Of a stretch of 64,000 bases of DNA, positions 43,691 to 53,282 are shown one piece after another. The position numbers and the translations under genes are program-made. Position 1 is the first letter of the stretch. Every line of letters starts with the position of its first letter. Below the pieces are notes generated by a model that worked only from the letters and a program-made list of their open reading frames with translations, had not been told where the DNA came from and did not search any database. This DNA is from Nemertoderma westbladi (lineage: Eukaryota > Xenacoelomorpha > Nemertodermatida > Nemertodermatidae), in NCBI GenBank assembly GCA_032718475.1, contig JAUCBJ010006717.1, forward strand, positions 82,374 to 146,373. The letters run 5' to 3'.

Positions 43691-46550
43691 AGAATGGAAT
43701 TAACAATCAGAATGGAATGAACTATCAGAATGGAATGAACTATCAGAATGGAATTAACAATCAGAATGGAATGAACTATCAGAATGGAATGAACTATCAG
43801 AATGGAATGAACTATCAGAATGGAATTAACAATCAGAATGGAATGAACAATCAGAATGGAATGAACAATCAGAATGGAATGAACTATCAGAATGGAATGA
43901 ACTATCAGAATGGAATGAACTATCAGAATGGAATGAACTATCAGAATGGAATGAACTATCAGAATGGAATTAACAATCAGAATGGAATGAACAACCAGTA
44001 TGGAATGTATGAACTATCAGAATGGAATGAACTATCAGAATGGAATGAACTATCAGAATGGAATGAACTATCAGAATGGAATGAACAACCAGTATGGAAT
44101 GTATGAACAATCAGAATGGAATGAACTATCAGAATGGAATGAACAATCAGAATGGAATGAACTATCAGAATGGAATTAACAATCAGAATGGAATGAACTA
44201 TCAGAATGGAATGAACTATCAGAATGGAATGAACTATCAGAATGGAATTAACAATCAGAATGGAATGAACAACCAGTATGGAATGTATGAACTATCAGAA
44301 TGGAATGAACTATCAGAATGGAATGAACTATCAGAATGGAATTAACAATCAGAATGGAATGAACAACCAGTATGGAATGTATGAACTATCAGAATGGAAT
44401 GAACTATCAGAATGGAATGAACTATCAGAATGGAATGAACTATCAGAATGGAATGAACTATCAGAATGGAATGAACTATCAGAATGGAATGAACTATCAG
44501 AATGGAATTAACAATCAGAATGGAATGAACAACCAGTATGGAATGTATGAACTATCAGAATGGAATGAACTATCAGAATGGAATGAACTATCAGAATGGA
44601 ATGAACTATCAGAATGGAATTAACAATCAGAATGGAATGAACTATCAGAATGGAATGAACTATCAGAATGGAATGAACTATCAGAATGGAATGAACTATC
44701 AGAATGGAATGAACTATCAGAATGGAATGAATGAACTATCAGTATGGAATGAACTATCAGAATGGAATGAACTATCAGAATGGAATTAACAATCAGAATG
44801 GAATGAACTATCAGAATGGAATGAACTATCAGAATGGAATGAACTATCAGAATGGAATGAACTATCAGAATGGAATGAACTATCAGAATGGAATGAACTA
44901 TCAGAATGGAATGAACTATCAGAATGGAATGAACAATCAGAATGGAATGAACTATCAGAATGGAATGAACTATCAGAATGGAATTAACAATCAGAATGGA
45001 ATGAACTATCAGAATGGAATGAACTATCAGAATGGAATTAACAATCAGAATGGAATGAACTATCAGAATGGAATGAACTATCAGAATGGAATGAACTATC
45101 AGAATGGAATGAACTATCAGAATGGAATGAACTATCAGAATGGAATGAACTATCAGAATGGAATTAACAATCAGAATGGAATGAACTATCAGAATGGAAT
45201 GAACTATCAGAATGGAATGAACTATCAGAATGGAATGAACTATCAGAATGGAATGAACTATCAGAATGGAATGAACTATCAGAATGGAATGAACTATCAG
45301 AATGGAATGAACTATCAGAATGGAATGAACTATCAGAATGGAATGAACTATCAGAATGGAATGAACTATCAGAATGGAATGAACTATCAGAATGGAATGA
45401 ACTATCAGAATGGAATGAACTATCAGAATGGAATGAACAATCAGAATGGAATGAACTATCAGAATGGAATGAACTATCAGAATGGAATGAACTATCAGAA
45501 TGGAATGAACTATCAGAATGGAATGAACTATCAGAATGGAATGAACTATCAGAATGGAATGAACTATCAGAATGGAATTAACAATCAGAATGGAATGAAC
45601 AACCAGTATGGAATGTATGAAATATCAGAATGGAATGAACTATCAGAATGGAATGAACTATCAGAATGGAATGAACTATCAGAATGGAATGAACTATCAG
45701 AATGGAATGAACTATCAGAATGGAATGAACTATCAGAATGGAATGAACAATCAGAATGGAATGAACTATCAGAATGGAATGAACTATCAGAATGGAATTA
45801 ACAACCAGTATGGAATGAATGAACTATCAGAATGGAATGAACTATCAGAATGGAATTAACAATCAGAATGGAATGAACTATCAAAAGGAATGAACTATCA
45901 GAATGGAATGAACTATCAGAATGGAATGAACTATCAGAATGGAATTAACAATCAGAATGGAATGAACAACCAGTATGGAATGTATGAACTATCAGAATGG
46001 AATGAACTATCAGAATGGAATTAACAATCAGAATGGAATGAACTATCAAAAGGAATGAACTATCGGAATGGAATTAACAATCAGAATGGAATGAACTATC
46101 AGAATGGAATGAACTATCAGAATGGAATGAACTATCAGAATGGAATGAACTATCAGAATGTAATGAACTATCAGAATGGAATGAACTATCAGAATGTAAT
46201 GAACTATCAGAATGGAATTAACAATCAGAATGGAATGAACTATCAGAATGGAATGAACTATCAGAATGGAATGAACTATCAGAATGGAATTAACAATCAG
46301 AATGGAATGAACTATCAGAATGGAATGAACTATCAGAATGGAATGAACTATCAGAATGGAATGAACTATCAGAATGTAATGAACTATCAGAATGGAATGA
46401 ACTATCAGAATGTAATGAACTATCAGAATGGAATTAACAATCAGAATGGAATGAACTATCAGAATGGAATGAACTATCAGAATGGAATGAACTATCAGAA
46501 TGGAATGAACTATCAGAATGGAATTAACAATCAGAATGGAACTAATAATC
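43690..46550 (+). repeat. Right edge zone of the 18-bp array
   Basis: The last ~2.9 kb of the array consists of 18-bp units with frequent GAATTAACAATCA and AACCAGTATGGAATGTATG. A segment around 45,608-45,859 copies that at 39,205 and 40,858, including GTATGAAATATCAG, followed by ATCAAAAGGAATG near 45,892 and 46,048. The final ~450 bp carries a private variant, CAGAATGTAATG, at about 46,160, 46,196, 46,376 and 46,412. These are two pairs 36 bp apart, separated by 216 bp (12 units). The array ends in degenerate GGAACTAATAATC just before the 66-bp satellite. Confidence 0.75.
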
Positions 46551-47353
46551 AGGATTGTGTCGAGGTAGTCCTAGTGAGAATGTGTCGATTTATTTGATTT
46601 GATAGTCTCCATGTAGAGGATTGTGTCGAGGTAGTCCTAGTGAGAATATGTCGATTTATTTGATTTGATAGTCTCCATGTAGAGGATCGTGTCGAGGTAG
46701 TCCTAGTGAGAATATGTCGAATTCTTTGATTTGATAGTCTCCAAGTAGAGGATTGTGTCGAGGTAGTCCTAGTGAGAATATGTCGATTTATTTGATTTGA
46801 TAGTCTCCATGTAGAGGATTGTGTCGAGGTAGTCCTAGTGAGAATGTGTCGATTTATTTGATTTGATAGTCTCCATGTAGAGGATCGTGTCGAGGTAGTC
46901 CTAGTGAGAATATGTCGAATTCTTTGATTTGATAGTCTCCATGTAGAGGATTGTGTCGAGGTAGTCCTAGTGAGAATGTGTCGATTTATTTGATTTGATA
47001 GTCTCCATGTAGAGGATTGTGTCGAGGTAGTCCTAGTGAGAATATGTCGATTTATTTGATTTGATAGTCTCCATGTAGAGGATCGTGTCGAGGTAGTCCT
47101 AGTGAGAATATGTCGAATTCTTTGATTTGATAGTCTCCATGTAGAGGATTGTGTCGAGGTAGTCCTAGTGAGAATATGTCGATTTATTTGATTTGATAGT
47201 CTCCATGTAGAGGATTGTGTCGAGGTAGTCCTAGTGAGAATGTGTCGATTTATTTGATTTGATAGTCTCCATGTAGAGGATCGTGTCGAGGTAGTCCTAG
47301 TGAGAATATGTCGAATTCTTTGATTTGATAGTCTCCATGTAGAGGATTGTGTC
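46551..47353 (+). repeat. 66-bp satellite, 12 units in a hexameric higher-order repeat
   Basis: Each 66-bp unit begins AGGATTGTGTCGAGGTAGTC and ends TCTCCATGTAG. Unit starts fall at 46,551, 46,617, 46,683 and so on to 47,277, with a short partial unit at 47,343. Three unit types occur. A has GAATGTGTCGATTTATTTG. B has GAATATGTCGATTTATTTG. C has GATCGTG together with GAATATGTCGAATTCTTTG, which creates an EcoRI-type GAATTC. The order is A B C B A C A B C B A C, meaning two copies of a 396-bp hexamer (46,551-46,946 and 46,947-47,342). They differ at one base I can see (CCAAGTAG in unit 3 versus CCATGTAG in unit 9). No similarity to the 18-bp unit is apparent. Confidence 0.95.
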
Positions 47354-47872
47354 CATTTAACTACTGGATATGGAATGTTGATTTCGTTCTTCTCTTAATC
47401 TTATCTACTGTAATAAAGTTTTGGATGAAATATATTTTGATTTTGAATTCAAATAGTTTCAATTCATGTTTTTTCATATATTAAATTATTAGCTAGCGTA
47501 GATTAAGTAGAACTATGTAAACCTTATATTTTCTTAACAAATTCTACTCACATAATCTTATATATATATTTTAAATTTGCCAATGTTGAGTGATGTAAAA
47601 TAATTATTCAAGGTTATGTAAATATAAACTATTTTAGAAAAAAAATACATTTAAATTACTTGAACATCTGACACCGAAATAAAACCTTACAGTATGAAAT
47701 AAATATAAGTATACAAACAAAAAAAACTCATCTATATTCATAGATTACTTTATTTCCAATGCCAAACCAATAATATCATTGGTTGGGATGTGATACAATG
47801 TGATTGGGCAGTTCAGGATTGTAACCGTAAGAGTAGAGTAATAACAACGATGTAACACGTGGTGATATTTCC
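47354..47872. other. AT-rich intergenic sequence
   Basis: This stretch immediately follows the 66-bp satellite. It is very AT-rich, has no long open frame, and shows no recognisable repeat beyond a short inverted repeat (AACCAAT...ATTGGTT) near 47,766-47,786. I see nothing functional. Confidence 0.5.
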
Positions 47873-47903
47873 GAAAAAATAGTGTTTAAGACACTATTTT
47901 TTC
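47873..47903. other. Perfect 13-bp hairpin, 5-nt loop
   Basis: GAAAAAATAGTGT at 47,873-47,885 is exactly complementary in inverted order to ACACTATTTTTTC at 47,891-47,903, with loop TTAAG. On either strand the A/T-rich arm ends in a run of T, so it could act as a small terminator-like or processing hairpin. It may equally be a remnant of a small inverted-repeat element. Function is unknown. Confidence 0.6.
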
Positions 47904-47989
47904 AAAAGCTTCTTAATAAAGAATGAAAGCGTAAATAGAAATTTGGTAAATAGAGAATAGAGTAGAATAGAGATATTAGTAAATAGAGA

Positions 47990-48440
47990 TTTGCAGTGCC
48001 CACTGAATCTTAATCTGCGTTCACGGAGGGTGGTTGATACAGGTGGAATTGTACCATAAATCTCGGCGTTTGTCATGTGTTGTCTCCAGCTGATGTTTAG
48101 GGCTGCCCTTAATAGTCTTGTGTATCAACCATAAATTCGTTGTTCAAGTGATTTAGTTAGTGTCCAGGTCTCACCCCCGTATAAAAATGCACTTTCCACT
48201 GTGGCTCGAAAGAACTTAGTCTCCAGGTGCCTGGAGAGATCTGATTTCCAGATGGTATCCATTTTTGATAGAACTACCCAAGCGTTTGCTTTCCTAACTT
48301 CTATGTCCTTTTTGCTACTCTCTATCCATGATCCAAGGTACTGGAAGTCATCGACCTTCCTTAGTTGATTATTATCAATGGTTGTCAAGTTTCCATCAAC
48401 ATTAAAAGTCATGAATTCGGTCTTGGTAGCAAAGGTAAAG
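47990..48440 (-). mobile_element. Non-LTR retrotransposon (LINE) ORF2 C-terminal fragment, family 2
   Basis: Translated on the minus strand, it reads from KTEFMTFN (about 48,440) through FQYLGSWIESS, AWVVLSKMDTIWKS, FFRATVESAFLYGGETWTLT and LRERRLRFSGHC (about 47,995). These are hallmarks of the region after the reverse transcriptase fingers/palm in LINE ORF2 proteins of animals. One in-frame TGA near 48,126 interrupts it, where family members usually have cysteine; otherwise the frame is open. Both ends are truncated: there is no palm domain upstream and no 3' end. It differs clearly from the family at 51-53 kb, so it is a second LINE family. It is a dead fragment. Confidence 0.82.
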
Positions 48441-49038
48441 TCTATTGATTAGATGTAAGAAATGTTTATTATTCATATAAGTTAAACAATTAGTTGCACA
48501 CTTCCACAAATACTTAGGAAATATAATACATTGATTGATTGATGTTAGACCTATACCTACACGGTATACTCAAGACTCAACATAATTATCACAAAAACTT
48601 AAACAATAATTACCGGCGATATAAACATTGACACATTAAAACTAAACTAGACTCGGTAAATACCGGTAAGTATACTGGTACACTTAATACTTATGTTTCC
48701 AACAACTAATTAAGCAAGCAACAAGAATTACGCCATAACTATATATAACATATAACATAAATTACTGGTACATTTACAATACTACTTGATGACTTTTACT
48801 TCTAACTTCTTCCGAAAACGTTTTGGGTCGAAGGTGTTATTGGAGCGAAGGTCCGAATGGAATAAAGTCCGAATGGGTAAAATATCTTGAGTCATCCATT
48901 TGGAGCTTCATTCTAGAAAGTTCCAAAACTTAACGATATTTTTATTACTGCGGTTGAATTTAAAAAAACAAAAATCAATACCGCCAAAAACAATGGATGA
49001 ATTATTCAATCATCAATTATCAAACCATCAATTATTCT
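48441..49038. other. AT-rich intergenic sequence
   Basis: There is no open frame of note, and no repeat or RNA gene I can recognise. The motif TACCGGTAA/TACACGGTA-like segments near 48,555-48,680 recur weakly but I cannot assign them. Confidence 0.4.
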
Positions 49039-49189
49039 AGTATCCTGTGTTATAGTATCCTCATACTATAGTATAGTATCCACAGTATCCTGTGTTATAG
49101 TATCCTCATACTATAGTATAGTATCCACAGTATCCTGTGTTATAGTATCCTCATACTATAGTATAGTATCCACAGTATCCTGTGTTATA
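49039..49189 (+). repeat. 45-bp tandem repeat, 3.4 copies
   Basis: Units start at 49,039, 49,084, 49,129 and 49,174 with AGTATCCTGTGTTATAGTAT. The three full copies look identical. Each unit contains the palindrome-like CATACTATAGTATAG stretch, and the AGTATCC hexamer core recurs three times per unit, so the 45-mer probably grew from a shorter repeat. It is a minisatellite in AT-rich intergenic DNA. Confidence 0.92.
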
Positions 49190-49992
49190 AAAATTGTAAC
49201 ACTTCGTATAAATAACTACTTATTTTCAGTTTTAAAGTTTGTTTTTTAACGTTTTTAAAATTTTAGTATTATATTTTACTTTATTTGCATTTATGTATAT
49301 AATTTAATTTTAATTATTTTACAGCTTAAATAATTAAATATTATTAAGAAAAAACAATTATACTTCCTTAAAGACAAACTCAACTGTATCAAAACTATTA
49401 CAATACACATCTTATTGGAAAACTTTACTAAAATTTTGTTCGAAATAAAGAAAATAACAGAAAAATGACAAGCAATAATACTGCTTTACATCCTATTAAA
49501 ACAATCTACTTCTGTTAAAAGTAAAACGGACAAATTCACAATAATAAATCCCAAATATTTTTAATATCATTTCGCAACAACATTTCGGTAACATAACATT
49601 TTGGTTCCCAGCTTGCAATACAAACAGAGATCCAACTCGCTTCGTAAATAACTTTAAATCCAAATAATTGTATTAATTCGAACCATGTACAGTTTGTGTA
49701 TCCGAAATTGTTAACTTATAATAATATATTAAAAATAACTGCTCATCTTTTTGATGATAGCCCCGCAGTTAACATATTTTTAACAAAATTATTGTTAACA
49801 GCTATTTTACACATGGCCGGCCATAATCAAGAACATTTATTGAGATTTATCAATAATATAATATAAGTAAACTAAACTAAACTAGTCCGCCTACCTCTTT
49901 TGACAATTAATTATTAATATATAAATAAATCAAAAATAACTTATAATAACTTACAATAAATTATTCCGCCTTTCTACCTCAGTTGATGTATA
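49190..49992. other. AT-rich intergenic sequence
   Basis: No coding potential or recognisable element is visible in this 0.8-kb stretch. Stops are dense in all six frames. Confidence 0.45.
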
Positions 49993-50175
49993 TACAGTCC
50001 CGCTCTCAAAAAGCATTCCTTTGATCAAACATTGATCAAAGTTTGATCAAAATGTGTCCATAGAATATCATTGAAAGTAGCATAAAAGTAGCAGTAGTAT
50101 AAAACTTTGATCAATGTTTGATTAAAGTTTGATCAATGTTTGATCAAAGGGATGCTTTTTGAGAGTGGGACTGTA
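49993..50175. mobile_element. 179-bp MITE with TA target-site duplication (Tc1/mariner-type)
   Basis: The element occupies 49,995-50,173 and is flanked by TA on both sides (49,993-49,994 and 50,174-50,175). The left end reads CAGTCCCGCTCTCAAAAA. The right end, read inverted, is CAGTCCCACTCTCAAAAA. The terminal inverted repeats extend about 55 bp with few mismatches and contain repeated TTTGATCAAA palindromes. The centre (about 50 bp) is unrelated and non-coding. TA duplication and a CAGT-type end are typical of non-autonomous Tc1/mariner derivatives. The transposase source is not in this window. Confidence 0.88.
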
Positions 50176-51249
50176 GCATGCGCTCGCTCAGAAACGTTGA
50201 AAAACGTCTACAACTCTCACAACAACCGTTAACATTTACAACACCGAAAATATGGGACAACTTGCCTCTCAAAATAAGAAATTTAAAAATAATTGAAAAA
50301 AATGGGTATCATTCCAGTTCAAACAATTAGTTCTAGATGAGCTATAGATGAGTTCTAGATTTATTACAGTATTTCTTTTGTTTTACGGCTAATCTATTTC
50401 GGTTTTCTCATTCTCACCGGACTTAGTTTTCTTTTATCGAAAAGACTACCAATAAACAATTAAAACCTTCCTAACCCTCTTTAAATCTCAGCAAATTTGT
50501 TGAAATTTTTGAAACATTTTAAAATCGAGTCAACTTAAAAAAAGTTTATCATTGTTCCTGTTAGTTTAGACAAAAAATACCTGTTACTATTTGGGGAACA
50601 ATGGTACCACAGCAAATTGTTATAATTTATTTTACAAAATAATATAAATAAAAAGTAGTGTGTTAAAAACCACAGACTCCAATTTTATTTAGACAATTTT
50701 ATTGGTCTATAGGCCGTCTTTTATGTCCCATTTGGGAGCACTAGTGATGTTTTTATGTTTGATTTGAATTAGTAAACAATGGTGACAGTAACATGTTGCG
50801 AAAAATTATTTTACCTTTATTTAAATTAATTATTAAATTAAATTATTTAAAAATTATTATTTAATATTGTATAAGAAGGTTTATTTCGGCTATACATATT
50901 GCGGTCCTACCGACCTACATCCATAGTCCAACAGTATTTGGTTCAATTTTACTATATTGCTTTACAGCAGAAATATGTTCTCATATAGTGTTACACAAAT
51001 ACGACAATAGCTTATGTCGCTTTTAATATAGCAGATCACAAATACATCTTAGTTATGTAATTATAAACGATTTTATATAGTAATATATCGAGTCAAATTA
51101 TTTTCTAATTTTTGATATTCTTATTTTCTCGAATTTTTTTCAAATAATAACATCATATAATTTAAAAATCTATTTTTGATGTCGCCACTATGGTTTTGAA
51201 AACCAAATTTGTAATGTTTTGGCCACTACGTTAACCACTACTGTTAGCC
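50176..51249. other. AT-rich intergenic sequence
   Basis: No gene, tandem repeat or RNA gene is recognisable. A short direct repeat of GCCACTACT elements occurs near 51,183-51,255, at the 5' edge of the LINE copy, and may mark the insertion junction. Confidence 0.4.
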
Positions 51250-53068
51250 ACTACTGATCCAAAAATCGAAAACAAAATGAAAATTGGCATATAAATTGAA
51301 ATGCCACAAGAGTAACTGGTCGGAAAAGCCAACCAACCACCAAGGTTAAGGCTGAATCACCAGCCGATCGCCTCAATGGTTGAAAAGCCCACTTTGAAAA
51401 TAATGACAGGGTATTGCCTGAAAACTTTATAGAAGTAAAAGTGTCTGAGTCTGTACTCCCAGATATTCCCATTGGCGATATCTCCTTTGCAGAAGTGAAG
51501 GCTGCTGCAAAGAGCATTAAGACCAATCGTGCCAGTGGAGTAGATGGTGTTCCCCCTGAGGTCTTTAAAATACCTGAGTGTTTAAAGCTCATCTATCCCA
51601 TCATAGTAGACATGTACCGAACAACAAGAGTCCCACAAGAAATGAAAACAAATAAGTTGGTGCCAGTTCCCAAGAAGGGCAACCTAACACTCTATGGTTA
51701 TTTTCGGGGAATCTCATTGACCTCGATTGCTGCAAAGCTATACAATAGGATTCTATTAAATCGCACCAGGGATCCCATTGAGAGACTGCTCCGTGGAAAT
51801 CAGAATGGGTTCCGTAAAGGTCGAGGGACCATGGAGCCCATTTTGGCACTTAGAAGGATAAGGACGGGCATCGATAGGCAGGATAGGAAGGACAGGCATC
51901 TGGCTGTTATCTTTGTTGACTTCTTCAACTTCACTTCTCTCGCTCACGTATGTTCAACATACTTTCATTATATGGGATTCCTGATGAAATTATTGCAGCA
52001 ATCAGATCAGTATACGATGGTTCGACAACAGTGGTGTCTACTGTTGACGGTGACACAGAACCATTTGAAGTGTTATGGGGCGTCCTCCAAGGAGACACAC
52101 TTGCACCATTCTTGTTCATTATTGTGGTTGACTATGTTCTACGCATGTCCTTAGATCATCATAATGATGATGGGGTGATGATAACTCCACCTACTGGCTC
52201 CAGAAATCGAGGAAATCCTGCCAAGTACCTAACTGATCTAGACTTTGCTGATGACTTAGGAGTACTCTCAGAATCATTAGAGGGAGCCCAACGGCTCCTC
52301 AGCTCATTAGAACATGCTGCTTCTAGTGTTGGTCTTTTTATTAACTCCAGAAAGACCAAAATTTTGACAGTTAACTTTGAAAGTCCTCAGCAAGTCTCTG
52401 ATCGGATGAGCATAAGCTCAAAGGATGGTATGCTTTGGCATGTGGACGACTTCTGTTACCTGGGATCATGGATCCGGAAGTCAGGTGAGGACCTTCAAAT
52501 ACGCAAGGGGAAGGCATGGGCAGCCTTGAATAGGCTTTCCAGGATTTGGAAGTCACCGAGAATTAATCGGAAACTTAAGGTCCGATTATTTAGAGCAGCA
52601 GTAGTTCCAGTACTCCTCTACGGGAGTCCATGCTGGGCTCTAACTGCTAAGGACACCAAATCTCCGGATGGCACATTCACAAGAATGCTACGCCGGGTTC
52701 ATTGTGTCAAGTACAATGCGCACATCTCCAACCAGACACTATATAACATTGGAGGTGCCTCATTGGTTCCCCCAAGCTTGACACTAGAACAAAATCTCCT
52801 CCGCTTTGCAGGACATTGCTTTCGCCGTGAGGACCAGCCAGTGCATAATCTTGTTCTTTGGCAGCCTCATGGAGTGAATAAGCATGGTGGACAGCCCATG
52901 ACTTTCTTGAGACGCATCTTAAAGGACACTGGCCTGGAAGATGCGGATGATCTAGCAAATGTCATGGGTGATAGGGAGTTGTGGCGGTGCAATTTTGTTG
53001 ACAAGCCGGCACAGCATTCTTAAAAATGCAGCTGCAATGCAGCATGCCGATCCTAGTAGTAGTAGTAA
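51250..53068 (+). mobile_element. 5'-truncated non-LTR retrotransposon (LINE family 1) with TAG-repeat tail
   Basis: This element contains a reverse transcriptase region and a C-terminal domain, then a short 3' UTR ending in (TAG)n at about 53,053-53,068. No endonuclease domain is present, so the copy is truncated at its 5' end, which is usual for target-primed reverse transcription. A trinucleotide microsatellite tail instead of poly(A) is known from RTE- and L2-like LINEs; I cannot assign the clade more precisely. The 3' end recurs at 61,441 (inverted) and at 63,997. I could not identify a target-site duplication. The exact 5' boundary is uncertain (51,250-51,320). Confidence 0.85.
51321..53023 (+). 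pseudogene. LINE ORF2 reverse transcriptase, broken
   Basis: Recognisable blocks in order are: the RT entry block (RASGVDGVPPEVFK, about 51,530-51,571); PVPKKG with RGISLTSIAAKLYNR; NQNGFRKGRGT; motif A IFVDF with its catalytic Asp (about 51,911); motif B GVLQGDTLAP (about 52,079); motif C LDFADD with the catalytic Asp pair (about 52,235-52,254); YLGSWI; the RLFRAAVVPVLLYGSPCW block; then the C-terminal LRFAGHCFRRED and GQPMTFLRR regions, ending KPAQHS with a TAA at 53,021-53,023. Damage: an in-frame TGA at 51,381, where relatives usually have Trp, and a frameshifting deletion just after motif A near 51,920-51,948 that moves the rest into another frame. The usual asparagine-tyrosine before RGIS is changed to GYF. 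It therefore cannot make a working enzyme. Confidence 0.88.
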
Positions 53069-53282
53069 CTTGAAGTTTGAAAATAAAAAGCAATATTCCA
53101 CTCTTCCTATCAACATTAAAAAACGTAATATAATCCTAAATTAATTCTCACGGAGTTGAATTTAAAAAATGTTCCCAATTGGAAACACTGGGAGATAGAA
53201 GGTTTTAAGAACAAACGTTGACCTCCACCATTTGTAAACATTATGCCACTACTGACTAAGGTGAACTACAAACTAGGAATCG
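53069..53282. other. Intergenic sequence after the LINE
   Basis: AT-rich, with no recognisable gene or element. Confidence 0.35.

Larger units (their letters stand above)
1..46550 (+). repeat. 18/22-bp satellite mega-array
   Basis: The sequence is a continuous head-to-tail array of GAATGGAATGAACTATCA (18 bp). A 22-bp form has an extra AATG inserted before AACTATCA. No unrelated sequence interrupts it, and it never changes orientation. The basic unit is 33% GC and contains no CpG. The left edge lies outside the window, so true length is unknown. Point variants of the unit (AACAATCA, GAATTAAC, AACCAGTATGG, CTATAAAAATGG, CAGTATGG, GAATGTATG) recur in ordered patterns and define larger repeats. 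Left of about 24.6 kb the 22-bp form is common; to the right 18-bp units dominate. The plus strand carries tandem GGAAT/GAATG pentamers like those of human satellite II/III, but the rest of the unit differs, so I infer convergence and not homology. It is most simply heterochromatic (pericentromeric or subtelomeric) satellite; function is unknown. Confidence 0.98.

Noticed and set aside
1-46550. CRISPR array
   Set aside because: Units are contiguous with no unique spacers, and the context is eukaryotic.
1-46550. Telomeric repeat
   Set aside because: The unit is not TTAGGG-like, has no G-rich telomere signature and is followed by ordinary gene-containing DNA on the right.
1-46597. Dozens of long open frames (up to 489 codons) of MNYQNG, NELSEW or IVHSIL repeats on both strands
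   Set aside because: They follow mechanically from an 18-bp unit without stops in several frames, overlap each other on both strands, lack unique sequence, and end wherever a 22-bp unit shifts the frame. No evidence of genes.
46055-46597. Open frame running from the 18-bp array into the 66-bp satellite
   Set aside because: It merely crosses the junction and stops in the first 66-bp unit; no unique coding sequence.
48125-48127. Selenocysteine recoding at the TGA in the second LINE fragment
   Set aside because: A point mutation in a truncated dead element is sufficient; no SECIS-like structure was seen.
51251-52958. Minus-strand open frames within the LINE copy
   Set aside because: Antisense shadows of the reverse transcriptase sequence, which matches known motifs only on the plus strand.
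51250-53068. Active LINE or domesticated reverse transcriptase
   Set aside because: The copy lacks an endonuclease and carries an in-frame stop and a frameshift next to motif A, so it cannot encode a complete enzyme.
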